Source: Candidatus Aquidulcis sp. (GTDB lineage: Bacteria > Chloroflexota > Anaerolineae > UBA4142). Taken from it: DNA of 64,000 nt. How positions within the stretch are numbered: the stretch's first letter is position 1; each line of letters starts with the position of its first letter. The translations under genes were made by a program, and so were the position numbers. The notes under the pieces were generated by a model. The model saw only the letters and a program-made list of their open reading frames with translations. It was not told where the DNA came from and made no database searches. Below, piece after piece: positions 1-8,128 of the stretch. The stretch spans positions 85,921 to 149,920 of the forward strand of contig DYJA01000006.1 of the NCBI GenBank assembly GCA_020723345.1, read 5' to 3'.

Positions 1-25
1 CGTATCACGCATCCCGGAGTAACGA

Positions 26-1114
26 ATGATCACTGAACAACAAGTTCTCACCGCGCTCGGCAAAGTACAAGAACCAGAACTTCATCGCGATCTGGTGACC
101 TTGAAAATGATCAAGGACATCAAGATTCAAAACGACGCGGTGGATTTTACGATTGTGTTGACGACGCCCGCGTGTCCTTTGCGGAATCAGATCGAAACAG
201 AAGCGCGCGCCGCCGTCGCGAAAATCGGCGCAAAGCAAGTCAACATCAAGTTCGATGCGAGTGTGCCGAGCGACGCGCGCATCACCAGTCAGATCAACAT
301 TCCCGTCAAATCCACGATTGCCGTCGCAAGCGGCAAGGGCGGCGTCGGCAAGACGACCGTGTCGGTCAATCTTGCCGTCGCGCTCGCACAAACTGGCGCA
401 AAAGTCGGGCTGATGGATGGCGATGTCTACGGTCCCAACATTCCGATTATGATGGGCATCAACGAGCCGCCGAAATCGATCGGCGAACGCATCATCCCGC
501 TCGAAGCATACGGCGTGAAATTGATGTCCATGGGTTTTCTCGTTCCGCCTGATCAAGCCGTGATTTGGCGCGGTCCGATGCTGCACAGCGCGGTGCGCCA
601 ATTTCTTACCGACGTCGAATGGGGCGAACTCGATTATCTCGTGATCGATCTGCCGCCCGGCACCGGTGACGTGCAGATTTCGCTCGCGCAATCGGTGCCG
701 CTGACGGGCGGCGTCGTCGTCGCGACGCCGCAGGATGTCGCGCTCGCGGATGTGGTCAAAGGAATTACGATGTTTCGGCGTTTGGAAGTGCCGGTGCTCG
801 GCGTCGTCGAAAACATGTCGTACTTTTTGTGTCCGCACTGCCACGCGCGCACCGATATTTTCGCGCACGGCGGCGCGCAAAAAATGGCGGAGCAAATCGG
901 CGTGCCCTTCCTCGGCGAAATTCCGCTCGACGTCGCGATTCGCGTCGGCGGCGATAGCGGCAAGCCGGTCACCGCGGTCAATCCCGATTCGGCGTACGCG
1001 CGTCCGTTCAAGACGCTCGCGCAATCAGTCGCCGCGGCGGTCAGCGTACTAAACGTGAAAGCGGCGCAAAGTGAGTTGATGGCGGGGGCGAATATTCCGG
1101 TGATGAAACGGTAG
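26..1114 (+). CDS. apbC: Mrp/ApbC-family P-loop ATPase, Fe-S cluster carrier
   Basis: A 362-residue cytosolic ATPase of the Mrp/NBP35 family, whose members bind and hand over iron-sulfur clusters. The N-terminal 90 residues form a MIP18/DUF59 domain ([17 protein letters not shown]). The deviant Walker A motif GKGGVGKTT follows at about residues 104-112, then MDGDVYGPN and [11 protein letters not shown]-terminal CPHC pair near residue 270 is the usual cluster-binding site. The ATG at 26 sits behind a GGAG-type ribosome binding site. A strong bidirectional terminator follows, so the gene probably ends its transcription unit. Family assignment is secure. Confidence 0.95.
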   Translation: MITEQQVLTALGKVQEPELHRDLVTLKMIKDIKIQNDAVDFTIVLTTPACPLRNQIETEARAAVAKIGAKQVNIKFDASVPSDARITSQINIPVKSTIAVASGKGGVGKTTVSVNLAVALAQTGAKVGLMDGDVYGPNIPIMMGINEPPKSIGERIIPLEAYGVKLMSMGFLVPPDQAVIWRGPMLHSAVRQFLTDVEWGELDYLVIDLPPGTGDVQISLAQSVPLTGGVVVATPQDVALADVVKGITMFRRLEVPVLGVVENMSYFLCPHCHARTDIFAHGGAQKMAEQIGVPFLGEIPLDVAIRVGGDSGKPVTAVNPDSAYARPFKTLAQSVAAAVSVLNVKAAQSELMAGANIPVMKR

Positions 1115-1115
1115 A

Positions 1116-1158
1116 AAATCAGAGACCAGGTTCCTTGGAGAAACCTGGTCTCTGATTT
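1116..1158. terminator. Bidirectional hairpin terminator
   Basis: A perfect 17-base-pair inverted repeat (1116-1132 with 1142-1158) with a 9-base loop lies between two convergent genes. Its outer ends are AAAT/ATTT, which gives a short U-tract in both directions. Confidence 0.85.
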
Positions 1159-2106
1159 CTACATCAACACACGCAACCGCCTCGGCAGTATTTCAATCTC
1201 CGCGCGCCGCGCGCCGATAAACGGAATCTCGCCGTCCGATTCGATGACAAGCGGATCTGGGGATTCGATCACGACACGCGAGGATTTCACGTACTTGACG
1301 CGCGGATCGAAAACGTGTGTGCCTTGCATCACCTTCGGCAAGAGCGACAAGATGCCGATGCGCCCTAATCCCTCCGCGATCATCACATCGAACAGTCCAT
1401 CGTCGTGAAGCGCGTTCGGCGCGACCCAGAACCCGCCGCCAATGCAGCGCCCGTTCGCGACGGCGATCATCGTGCTAGGTTGCTCGACGCGCGTGTTGTC
1501 CAATTCTACCTTGACGCGCGGCACCGCATATTTCACGAGCGTCTTGAAAACCGCCGCGAGGTACATCGGTAGACCTTGCAGAAATCGAAAGTCGTGCGCG
1601 TGCATCGCGGCGTTTGCGCCAAAGCCGGTATCGAGACAGTTGACGAAATAATGCGTCGCGGCGAAATGCGGCGCGGGATGATCCGCGCCGATTCGTCCGA
1701 CATCGACGGTGCGCGTCTTGCCCGCGAGAATTTGCTGCACGCCGATGCGCCAATCCGCGCGTTTGCCGGTCGGCACGACGCCGAGTTGCGGCGCAAATGA
1801 TTTGACGAAATCGTTCCCCGAGCCGACGGATATTATACCGAGCGAGCCGCTCGGTCCACCGTTTGACGCGCGCAGCATCCCGTTGACGATTTCGTTCACC
1901 GTGCCGTCGCCGCCGACAGAGATGAGCGTTTCGTAGTCGCTGCGTTTCGCGTCCTCGGCGATTTTGACCGCCGTGCGCGGCGCGGTCGTCTGCGCGAGAT
2001 CGAAAGCGAGTCCGCCTTCGCGCAGCGCGATTTCGATTTGCCGCCACACTTTTTCGCCGTTGCCATGTCCCGAAAGCGGATTCAAGATCACCAGGGTCTT
2101 CGACAT
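1159..2106 (-). CDS. YegS/DagK-like lipid kinase
   Basis: A 315-residue protein of the diacylglycerol/sphingosine kinase family, which phosphorylates lipid hydroxyls at the membrane. The N-terminus reads LVILNPLSGHG and is followed by SVGGDGTVNEIVNG, the glycine-rich GDG nucleotide-binding motif of the family. GIISVGSGNDF and IGGGFWVAPNA are also typical. The ATG at 2106 is chosen because GGAGG lies about 5 bases upstream and family homology begins here; an in-frame start 17 codons further upstream lacks that support. The substrate lipid cannot be read from the sequence. Confidence 0.88.
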   Translation of the reverse strand: MSKTLVILNPLSGHGNGEKVWRQIEIALREGGLAFDLAQTTAPRTAVKIAEDAKRSDYETLISVGGDGTVNEIVNGMLRASNGGPSGSLGIISVGSGNDFVKSFAPQLGVVPTGKRADWRIGVQQILAGKTRTVDVGRIGADHPAPHFAATHYFVNCLDTGFGANAAMHAHDFRFLQGLPMYLAAVFKTLVKYAVPRVKVELDNTRVEQPSTMIAVANGRCIGGGFWVAPNALHDDGLFDVMIAEGLGRIGILSLLPKVMQGTHVFDPRVKYVKSSRVVIESPDPLVIESDGEIPFIGARRAEIEILPRRLRVLM

Positions 2107-2150
2107 TGTGCCTCCGACTGAATAAACCCCATCGGCGTTTGCGCGGCGCG

Positions 2151-2179
2151 TTGACAACGCGATGGCGGCGGATTATACT
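2151..2179 (+). promoter_or_regulatory. Sigma-A promoter for the SAM hydrolase gene
   Basis: TTGACA (2151-2156) and TATACT (2174-2179) are separated by exactly 17 bases. Transcription would start near 2186, so the dispersed hairpin at 2194-2248 lies in the 5' leader. Confidence 0.75.
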
Positions 2180-2193
2180 TGGAAATGGGGATT

Positions 2194-2248
2194 GGGCAAT
2201 CAGGCAATTAGGCAACCAGTTGACCAATTGACTGATTGCTGATTGCCC
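2194..2248. repeat. Dispersed palindromic repeat, GGCAATCA type
   Basis: Tandem GGCAAT-like units form a hairpin with outer arms GGGCAATCAG and CTGATTGCCC. It sits in the leader of the SAM hydrolase gene, 16 bases before its ATG. Confidence 0.7.
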
Positions 2249-2263
2249 GACTACAGAGTGACT

Positions 2264-3055
2264 ATGAATCGCATCATCACACTGACAACCGACTTTGGCA
2301 CGCGCGATGGATTCGTCGGCGTGATGAAAGGCGTCATCCTCAGCATCAATCCGCAGGCAGTTATCGTCGACATCACACACGATATCGCGCCGCAAAACAT
2401 CGAGCAAGGCGCGTTTTTGTTTGCAAATGCCGCGCGCTATTTTCCCGCGAACGCGATTCACGTCGTCGTCGTCGATCCGGGCGTCGGCAGCGCGCGCCGC
2501 GCCATCGCGATGCAAATCGGCGAAACATTTTTCGTCGCGCCAGATAACGGCGTGCTCACTTACGCAACACGCAATACGCAACACGACATTCGCGTCGTAC
2601 ACCTCACCAACTCCAAGTACTGGTTGCCGCGCGTCTCCGCCACTTTTCACGGTCGAGACATCTTCGCGCCGGTCGCCGCGCATCTGTCGCTGGGCGTGCC
2701 GCTCGACGCGCTGGGCGAGCCGATGGACGATTGGGTGAAACTGTCGGCGTGCGCGAACGCGGCGCGGCTGGGCGAAGAAGTTGTCGGGCGCGTCGTCCAC
2801 ATCGATCGTTTTGGCAACGCGATCACAAACATCGGCGAAGAATTGCTTGCGGGAATGGATCGCGCGCGCGTCGTCGTCCGCGTTGGCGCGCACGCGTTGC
2901 GCGGCATCAAAGCGACGTACGCGTCCGCCGCGCCGGGCGAAGCCGTCGCGCTGATTTCGTCGTCGTGGCATGTGGAAATTGCGGTGCGCGACGGAAATGC
3001 CGCGCAAAAACTGGGATTGCAAATCGGAGACGAAATCGTAGTCAGTCCAGAATAA
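2264..3055 (+). CDS. SAM hydroxide adenosyltransferase (DUF62 family)
   Basis: A 263-residue member of the DUF62 family, which hydrolyses S-adenosylmethionine to adenosine and methionine. Family signatures present are TTDFGTRDGFVG at the N-terminus, VVDPGVGSARRA, APDNGVL and TFHGRDIFAPVAAHL. The C-terminal beta domain (VVGRVVHIDRFGNAITNI) is complete. The ATG at 2264 opens directly onto the conserved N-terminus. The surface loop after APDNGVL contains the peptide YATRNTQH, encoded by a dispersed ACGCAACACG-type repeat that is also found in frame in the unrelated glucosidase at 52922-55300. Confidence 0.93.
   Translation: MNRIITLTTDFGTRDGFVGVMKGVILSINPQAVIVDITHDIAPQNIEQGAFLFANAARYFPANAIHVVVVDPGVGSARRAIAMQIGETFFVAPDNGVLTYATRNTQHDIRVVHLTNSKYWLPRVSATFHGRDIFAPVAAHLSLGVPLDALGEPMDDWVKLSACANAARLGEEVVGRVVHIDRFGNAITNIGEELLAGMDRARVVVRVGAHALRGIKATYASAAPGEAVALISSSWHVEIAVRDGNAAQKLGLQIGDEIVVSPE
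2561..2585. repeat. In-frame ACGCAACACG-type repeat
   Basis: Three near-identical 8-9-base units lie inside the SAM hydrolase gene and are translated as YATRNTQH. Related copies occur at 9005-9051, 27029-27085, 53838-53880, 54594-54620 and 54680-54716. Confidence 0.75.
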
Positions 3056-3058
3056 AAA

Positions 3059-3088
3059 TCAGGACTGGCGTCTGAACGCTAGTCCTGA
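3059..3088. terminator. Bidirectional hairpin terminator
   Basis: A 13-base-pair stem with one G-U pair and a 4-base loop lies between convergent genes, immediately after the SAM hydrolase stop codon. Confidence 0.8.
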
Positions 3089-3109
3089 CCTCCAGCAAAA
3101 GTCGCCGCG

Positions 3110-4219
3110 CTACGGTTTGGGCGGCACCGTCGGACAAGGAACACGCGCGGATGCGCTGTTGCGCGGATTGGGCGCGCCCACTGTGAAATCTTCCGCGTTG
3201 CTGCGCGTGTCTTTGCAGCCATTGTTCAAACGCAAGATGCCCGCTGTGTTGGTCCCCGCAGGCGCAGTTCCCCAGCCCAGGAAAAAGTCGGCTTCGCCAT
3301 AGCCCATCAAATCGACGATGTTCGTCAGCACCCCCGGTAGACAAGGATTCTTGCCGCCGTTACAGCCGAGCGGCGCGCTGGTGTTGACGAGCGCAATCTT
3401 ACCCTCTGTCGCGCTGAGCGCGATTGGAGTTGGGTCGATCACATCGGGATTCGGCAGCGGACTCGTTCCCGCGTTCCCGCGCGCTTCCTGGATCAACAAA
3501 TACTGCCCCGGCGCGAGAGAGATATTGGGGAGTTCGGTGATCAGGGTTGCGCCTGCGCCAAAATTGCTTGTGCCGGACGCGCTCGCGTACTGCAAGGACC
3601 ATCCGGCTAACGAGATCGTCGTCGTGCCGCGATTGAACAGTTCGATAAAGTCGTGAGTAAAAATAGCGCCGGTGTTTCCGCCGCCGCCATACACTTGACT
3701 AATGACGATATCGGATGGCGGCGCCGGTTTGGCGCTAGGTTCCCGCGCCGCGGGGCTCGCGGTTGCAGTCCGAGATGTTCCAATGCCCAATTGTTGTCCT
3801 GTGTACGCGAGTCTAACCTGCAATCCTTGAACAGTCAGTTTAGCCGGGTAAAGAATACTATCTTCCGAAATATCCTGATTAGCAATAAACACGCTCAAGC
3901 AAAAAAGAAGAACCAGCGCCGCAGCAAATCCGCCGGCGAAGGAAAGAGCGCGAGGACGAAAATTAAAAGCAATCCGTGATTGGCGCGGCGCCGGGCGCAG
4001 ACGAGTGTCGAGCGCTTTCGCCCGCGCCAAGGCACGCGGCGGAGGATCGACCGAATCGTCCGTCCGCAGGCAAGATCGCACCACTTGAAAACGCGCGATT
4101 GTCTTGGCGCATCTCGGGCAGGATCGCAGATGCTCTTCTAATTCCACTGTCCGCTCATTCGTCAATTGGTTCGCCAAATAGTCGAGCAAATCATCGTAGG
4201 AGAATGGGTGTATGTTCAT
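3110..4219 (-). CDS. Zinc anti-sigma factor with exported lamin-tail domain
   Basis: A 369-residue, single-pass membrane protein. Residues 1-50 form a zinc-binding anti-sigma domain with the H30-x3-C34-x2-C37 motif. One transmembrane helix spans about 92-113 (GGFAAALVLLFCLSVFI). Beyond an Ala/Pro-rich linker, from about residue 165, lies a lamin-tail (LTD) beta-sandwich (DIVISQVYGGGGNTGA, FIELFNRG, LAGWSLQY). The gene follows the ECF sigma gene in the same direction, so it very likely sequesters that sigma factor. The ATG at 4219 has AGGAA 6 bases upstream. An LTD as the external sensor of an anti-sigma factor is unusual; its ligand is unknown. Confidence 0.85.
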   Translation of the reverse strand: MNIHPFSYDDLLDYLANQLTNERTVELEEHLRSCPRCAKTIARFQVVRSCLRTDDSVDPPPRALARAKALDTRLRPAPRQSRIAFNFRPRALSFAGGFAAALVLLFCLSVFIANQDISEDSILYPAKLTVQGLQVRLAYTGQQLGIGTSRTATASPAAREPSAKPAPPSDIVISQVYGGGGNTGAIFTHDFIELFNRGTTTISLAGWSLQYASASGTSNFGAGATLITELPNISLAPGQYLLIQEARGNAGTSPLPNPDVIDPTPIALSATEGKIALVNTSAPLGCNGGKNPCLPGVLTNIVDLMGYGEADFFLGWGTAPAGTNTAGILRLNNGCKDTRSNAEDFTVGAPNPRNSASARVPCPTVPPKP

Positions 4220-4285
4220 CTGAATTCCTATGATTGTCTCTCTGATCAAGTAGAGAGAGTAAATCCGCCGCAAAATACATTCTGA

Positions 4286-4837
4286 TCAGGAGTCGAGATC
4301 AATCCCCATCTCGAGCAAAATGACTTCGAGTTTTCTTAGGCAACGTCCACGCGTGGGACCAATACTTCCAGCGGGCATTTGAAACCGCCGCGCGAGTTCT
4401 TCGTAACTTGGGGCTGGGTCCTCGAGAAATATCGCCTTGATTAGTTCGCGACAGGGCGAACCCAGGCGCTCCAACGCTTGGTGAATGTAGTGCTGTCGTT
4501 CCCAGCGCTGGATCATTTCGGGCAGAGAACCGGAAGGGTCTTCCGTATTCTCATCCAGTTCAAGAGGAGAGCGGAATTTTTTGCAATAGAGGATGGATTC
4601 GCGACGAGTGATCGTAATGAGCCAAGCCACGACCGCTTTGGGATCGCGTAAATGGTCTAGCTGGCGGAAAACAATCGTGAAGACATTCTGGAATACTTCA
4701 TCTGCACTATCGACGTCGAGTCCATATCGATGGGGAATCGAATAGACCAGCCGCCCGTAGCGATCAACGAACTCGTCCCAGGCACCCGGGTTTCCCTTCT
4801 TGCAAGCCTGAATGAGTGCAGATTCGGTTTGAGGCAT
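4286..4837 (-). CDS. ECF-type RNA polymerase sigma factor
   Basis: A 183-residue sigma-70 family factor. Region 2 is seen as GAWDEFVDRYGRLVYSI and DVDSADEVFQNVF, and region 4 as SPCRELIKAIFLEDPAPSYEELARRF. The ATG at 4837 fits the mapped -10 box, which leaves a leader of only about 15 bases with no clear Shine-Dalgarno. It is followed after 66 bases by its presumed anti-sigma factor. It is transcribed divergently from hrcA; the two promoters are 12 bases apart and could influence each other. The regulon is unknown. Confidence 0.9.
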   Translation of the reverse strand: MPQTESALIQACKKGNPGAWDEFVDRYGRLVYSIPHRYGLDVDSADEVFQNVFTIVFRQLDHLRDPKAVVAWLITITRRESILYCKKFRSPLELDENTEDPSGSLPEMIQRWERQHYIHQALERLGSPCRELIKAIFLEDPAPSYEELARRFQMPAGSIGPTRGRCLRKLEVILLEMGIDLDS

Positions 4838-4858
4838 ATTTCTGTGGCGTTTGTCAGG

Positions 4859-4887
4859 ATTATAGGACACTCCGGTCACTCTGTCAA
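4859..4887 (-). promoter_or_regulatory. Promoter of the sigma/anti-sigma operon
   Basis: On the minus strand TTGACA (4887-4882) and a perfect TATAAT (4864-4859) are 17 bases apart. It is a housekeeping-type promoter and not an obvious ECF autoregulated one. Confidence 0.8.
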
Positions 4888-4899
4888 CGCCGGAGGGGC

Positions 4900-4928
4900 T
4901 TGACAAGCCGCTTTTTTGGTGGTATATT
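4900..4928 (+). promoter_or_regulatory. hrcA promoter
   Basis: TTGACA (4900-4905) and TATATT (4923-4928) have a 17-base spacer. The CIRCE operator begins 2 bases after the -10 box, so bound HrcA would cover the start site. Confidence 0.85.
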
Positions 4929-4929
4929 C

Positions 4930-4956
4930 TTGGCACTCGCATGTTGAGAGTGCTAA
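4930..4956. promoter_or_regulatory. CIRCE heat-shock operator
   Basis: TTGGCACTC, nine bases, GAGTGCTAA: one mismatch to the CIRCE consensus TTAGCACTC-N9-GAGTGCTAA. It is the binding site of HrcA, encoded immediately downstream, and predicts negative autoregulation. No second CIRCE was seen before grpE. Confidence 0.93.
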
Positions 4957-4977
4957 CGCAAGAACTCGGTCAAATTT

Positions 4978-6003
4978 ATGGTAGACTTGACAGAACGTCA
5001 GCGCAGAACGCTCGCTTTTGTCGTGCGTGAATACGTCGAAACTGCCCAGCCCGTCGGTTCCGAAACGCTGGTGCGGAAGCGCGGCTTGCACGTCAGTTCC
5101 GCGACGATTCGCAACGAACTCGCCGCGCTCGAAGAGATGGGTTATCTGATGCACCCGCACACCTCGGCGGGGCGCGTGCCGACCGAAAAGGGCTATCGCT
5201 ATTTTGTCGAGACGCTGATGGAGGAATTCGAACTGCCGCCCGTCGAGCAGCGGATGATTCGCCATCAGTTTCATCAAGTCACGCTCGACGTGGATCAGTG
5301 GATGCGACTCGCCGCGGCGGTGCTCGCGCGCGCGTCGCGCAACACCGCGCTCGTCACCGCGCCGCTTTCGACATCGTGCCGCTTCAAGCATTTGCAACTC
5401 GTCTCGATCAGCGATCAGGTCGCGCTGCTCGTCGTCGTTTTGCAAGACGGCGCGGTCAAACAGCAGATGCTCGCGATCGCGCAACCGATCGCGCCGGAAG
5501 AATTGACGCGCGCGTCGAATCGCCTGAACGATCATCTCGCGGGCTTGAATCTCGATCAGATTCGCGCGCTCGCGTTATCGCTTTCCGCGTTTGAAAACGA
5601 TGTGCTGCGGATCGTCGCGAACTTGATGCGCCAAATCGACGAGCGCACGTCGCACGATGTTTATCGCGACGGGATTATGGACATTTTGCGCCAGCCCGAA
5701 TTTTCGGCGATTGATCGGATGCAGGCGCTGCTCGAAATGCTCGAACAGCGCACCGTGCTCGAAGGAATGTTGAGCGAACTCGCGCCCGAGCGCGGCGTCC
5801 AAGTCGTCATCGGCGGCGAGAGCCAACGCGACGAGATGAGCGATTACAGCATGGTGCTGACGCGTTACGGCTTGCCCGGCGAAGCGAGCGGCATCGTCGG
5901 CGTGCTGGGTCCGCTGCGGATGCACTATGCGCGCACGATTGGCGTGGTGCGCTACGTTTCGAGTCTGCTGGATGATTTGATGGGGAGGATGTATGGGAGG
6001 TAA
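4978..6003 (+). CDS. hrcA: Heat-inducible transcription repressor HrcA
   Basis: A 341-residue HrcA of normal length. It has an N-terminal winged helix (LTERQRRTLAFVVREYVETAQPVGSETL, VSSATIRNELAALEEMGYL, HTSAGRVPTEKGYRYFV), then the GAF-like middle and dimerisation regions ending in GPLRMHYARTIGVVRYVSSLLDDL. It represses genes carrying CIRCE until unfolded protein titrates GroEL. In many genomes hrcA is directly followed by grpE and dnaK; here 2.4 kb of accessory genes separate them. Confidence 0.96.
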   Translation: MVDLTERQRRTLAFVVREYVETAQPVGSETLVRKRGLHVSSATIRNELAALEEMGYLMHPHTSAGRVPTEKGYRYFVETLMEEFELPPVEQRMIRHQFHQVTLDVDQWMRLAAAVLARASRNTALVTAPLSTSCRFKHLQLVSISDQVALLVVVLQDGAVKQQMLAIAQPIAPEELTRASNRLNDHLAGLNLDQIRALALSLSAFENDVLRIVANLMRQIDERTSHDVYRDGIMDILRQPEFSAIDRMQALLEMLEQRTVLEGMLSELAPERGVQVVIGGESQRDEMSDYSMVLTRYGLPGEASGIVGVLGPLRMHYARTIGVVRYVSSLLDDLMGRMYGR

Positions 6004-6262
6004 GTCACTTGAAAAAACTAATCTCAGAATTGACAAGACCGCGCTCTCGACCGCGCCGCTTTTCGACGACTCGGACATCAAAGCGTACTGGCTCGCGCAG
6101 ACGCCGCGCGCACGGTTGCGCCATATCGAAATTCTGCGACGGATAAACTATGGACATCGAACTACCGCCCGACTTCAAAGAATTCTTGAGATTGCTCAAC
6201 GTCAATCTACGTCACTTGAAAATCAACAAGAAAGCCAGCGGAAGGCACAAGGATTTGGATGA
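5993..6262 (+). CDS. Small conserved protein preceding a nucleotidyltransferase remnant
   Basis: An 89-residue protein that overlaps the hrcA stop codon by 11 bases. The first 55 residues (DKTALSTAPLFDDSDIKAYWLAQ, HIEILRRINYG) resemble, from memory, small proteins found upstream of nucleotidyltransferase-like toxin-antitoxin genes. The C-terminal third overlaps the remnant at 6150 in another frame and may be altered by the deletion there. Function unknown. Confidence 0.5.
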   Translation: MGGKSLEKTNLRIDKTALSTAPLFDDSDIKAYWLAQTPRARLRHIEILRRINYGHRTTARLQRILEIAQRQSTSLENQQESQRKAQGFG

Positions 6263-6281
6263 CTTGGAGCATCTGCCGTGA
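6150..6281 (+). pseudogene. Internally deleted nucleotidyltransferase-like gene
   Basis: An open 43-codon frame joins a typical start (MDIELPPDFKEFLRLLN) directly to a typical end (LKINKKASGRHKDLDDLEHLP) of MNT-type nucleotidyltransferases. The core that should contain the GG-x-A-x-G-x-H and D-x-D catalytic motifs is absent. The most economical reading is an in-frame internal deletion, leaving a catalytically dead remnant. The family match is from memory and needs a profile search. Confidence 0.5.
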
Positions 6282-6382
6282 GGTAGACGCGTCACCTCTT
6301 TGAGGACGAGAAATCGCGCCTGATGTAGCGTGAGTAGACCATACGCAGTTTTACAGAACAAACCAACGGAAGGAGAACCATC

Positions 6383-6664
6383 ATGCCAAGAGAAGCCAAT
6401 CTGTTTGAACAAACAGGTGGTAGCGCGCTTGAGGGGTATTTCTTACTCAAGGCAGGCGGGGGTAACATACCACCACGTTGGATTGACAATGCCAGAGCGT
6501 CCCGCAAAGGGAGACACAAAGGAGTTGCACAGGTACTCAAGAAAGCACACTGGGGCGAAATTACCACGCTACGTGACTGGGAAGAGGCATACGAAAAAGA
6601 GTGCTTCTACAACGGAATACGAATCCTCTTTGAACTCGAACGTGACGGCAAGTCTAATCGTTGA
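6383..6664 (+). CDS. Hypothetical protein, accessory island
   Basis: A 93-residue protein with a good ribosome binding site (AAGGAG, about 7 bases before ATG). It is basic and lacks membrane segments. Base composition is clearly lower in GC than the neighbouring housekeeping genes, in keeping with horizontal origin. No family recognised. Positions 6282-6382, upstream, hold no gene that I can see. Confidence 0.5.
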   Translation: MPREANLFEQTGGSALEGYFLLKAGGGNIPPRWIDNARASRKGRHKGVAQVLKKAHWGEITTLRDWEEAYEKECFYNGIRILFELERDGKSNR

Positions 6665-6709
6665 AGGCAAAGATTCGTGCGCGCAAGTCAATCTTGTGGA
6701 GGATTACAA

Positions 6710-7015
6710 ATGGATATTGATACTCTTGCCAAGGGAATCGGACTTTTCAGTTCTGCGATTACTGCGCTGAGGCAAGCCATAGAATTGATGCCCGATGGTT
6801 CTAAAAAGAGTGAAGCGGTAGCAGCACTACAACGGGCGGAGCGGGCGTTCAAAATCGCTGAAGCTGAAACCGCGAAGAAACTTGACTATGAACTTTGCCA
6901 CAAGCACTTCCCGCCAGAAATAATGCTTTCGGGGGATGACACAACTTGGAAGTGTCCAATCTGCGGGAATGAGAAATTCACAGGGCTACAAGTTGGATCC
7001 ATACCATTATCTTGA
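6710..7015 (+). CDS. Hypothetical protein with C-terminal zinc-ribbon motif
   Basis: A 101-residue protein. Residues 1-65 are helical and Ala-rich (ITALRQAIELMPDGSKKSEAVAALQRAERAFKIAEAE). The C-terminus has one CPICG knuckle, with a further Cys-His pair (LCHKHFPP) about 20 residues before it, enough for one zinc site. GTGGAGG lies 7 bases before the ATG at 6710. Its role is unknown. The 170 bases that follow contain no gene I can support. Confidence 0.55.
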   Translation: MDIDTLAKGIGLFSSAITALRQAIELMPDGSKKSEAVAALQRAERAFKIAEAETAKKLDYELCHKHFPPEIMLSGDDTTWKCPICGNEKFTGLQVGSIPLS

Positions 7016-7186
7016 TGATCCACTGTGTGGTTTGCATGCCCAGATATATCGCGTAGCATCACATCGCCCCGCGCGCGGCTTTTCGGCATCGTCAGTTGGC
7101 GTTGGTGTCAACGAATGTCGCACGAATAAACGAATAGCGCGCGCGGGCAAGATTCGTTGACACCGAGTTACAAGGAGAGAAACGAA

Positions 7187-7414
7187 ATGGCAATTGCGAA
7201 TATTACGCTACCACTTGATACTCAAACTGCACGACTTTATACGAACGCATCTTCTGAAGACAAAAAGAAGTTGCGCCTGCTCTTGAGTTTATGGATGCGC
7301 GAGTTCGCCGCGTCTCCGCGCCCGCTCAAGGTGGTGATGGACGAAATTAGCGAGAAAGCGCAAGCGCGTGGTCTGACGCCCGAAATCTTGGAGTCGCTCC
7401 TCAATGCCAACTGA
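7187..7414 (+). CDS. Putative antitoxin paired with PIN toxin
   Basis: A 75-residue protein with AAGGAG upstream. Its stop codon overlaps the start of the PIN-domain gene by 11 bases. Size, position and coupling are those of a type II antitoxin. The C-terminal half (VVMDEISEKAQARGLTPEILESLLN) matches the short helical tails of antitoxins that accompany COG1569 PIN toxins. No clear DNA-binding fold is visible. Confidence 0.6.
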   Translation: MAIANITLPLDTQTARLYTNASSEDKKKLRLLLSLWMREFAASPRPLKVVMDEISEKAQARGLTPEILESLLNAN

Positions 7415-7847
7415 CTTGCGCTTCGTCTTCGACACCAGCGCGATTGTCAGCGCGGTGCTGCTGAAACATTCCGTCGTGCGTCAGGCGTTCGACCAAGCCA
7501 TCGCGCAAGGCAAGTTGTTGGTGTCGCAGGCAACCGTTGATGAAGCGAACGAAGTTTTGCGCCGCAAAGGTTTCGACAAATACGTACTTGAGGAAGAACG
7601 GATCGAGTTCGTCACTGCGTTGGTACGGGACGCGATTCTGGTAGAAATCACGGAACAAATACGCGCGTGCCGCGATCCGAAAGACGACAAATTCTTGGAA
7701 TTGGCAGTGTGCGGTAATGCCGCATGTATCGTCAGTGGCGATGATGATTTGATCTCGCTCCATCCTTTTCGAGGAATACCCATCGTGACGCCGCGCCAGT
7801 TCTTGGATGATGCGTGGAAGAAAGCGACGGATGGGACGCAGAAATGA
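7404..7847 (+). CDS. PIN-domain toxin (VapC-like, COG1569 type)
   Basis: A 147-residue PIN-domain protein, predicted to be an Mg-dependent RNase. Acidic active-site residues are visible as FDTSAIVSA near residue 10, EANEVLRRKGF, CRDPKDDKFLELA and SGDDDLISL. The start codon lies inside the end of the antitoxin gene. The stop codon overlaps the start of brnT-like 7844 as ATGA, so two toxins are translationally chained. Confidence 0.8.
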   Translation: MPTDLRFVFDTSAIVSAVLLKHSVVRQAFDQAIAQGKLLVSQATVDEANEVLRRKGFDKYVLEEERIEFVTALVRDAILVEITEQIRACRDPKDDKFLELAVCGNAACIVSGDDDLISLHPFRGIPIVTPRQFLDDAWKKATDGTQK

Positions 7848-8128
7848 AACCCACCTTTCAATGGGATGAGGAAAAAGCCAAAGCGAATCTTCGCGCGCAC
7901 AAAGTCAGTTTTGAGGAAGGCGAAACAATTTTCAGCGACCCATTCTCAATCACGATACCTGACCCTGATCATTCCATTGACGAGGAACGCTACATTGACA
8001 TTGGCATTTCCGACAAAGGTCGGTTGCTCGTCGTGTCCTACACGGAACGCGGAACAGACACACGGATAATCAGTTGCCGCAAGGCAACTCCAACTGAACG
8101 GAGAATCTATGAAAAAAGAAACAACTAA
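7844..8128 (+). CDS. BrnT-family toxin
   Basis: A 94-residue RelE-fold RNase toxin of the BrnT family. Hallmarks are FQWDEEKAKANLRAHKVSFEEG at the N-terminus, then RYIDIGISDKGRLLVVSYTERG and RIISCRKATPTERRIYE. The start overlaps the PIN toxin stop (ATGA). Its antitoxin follows with a 20-base overlap. Confidence 0.85.
   Translation: MKPTFQWDEEKAKANLRAHKVSFEEGETIFSDPFSITIPDPDHSIDEERYIDIGISDKGRLLVVSYTERGTDTRIISCRKATPTERRIYEKRNN

Noticed and set aside
1475..3022. 515-codon open frame on the minus strand
   Set aside because: It is antisense to two well-supported genes; its product is an Arg-rich low-complexity chain. Such long shadows are common in this CG-rich sequence.
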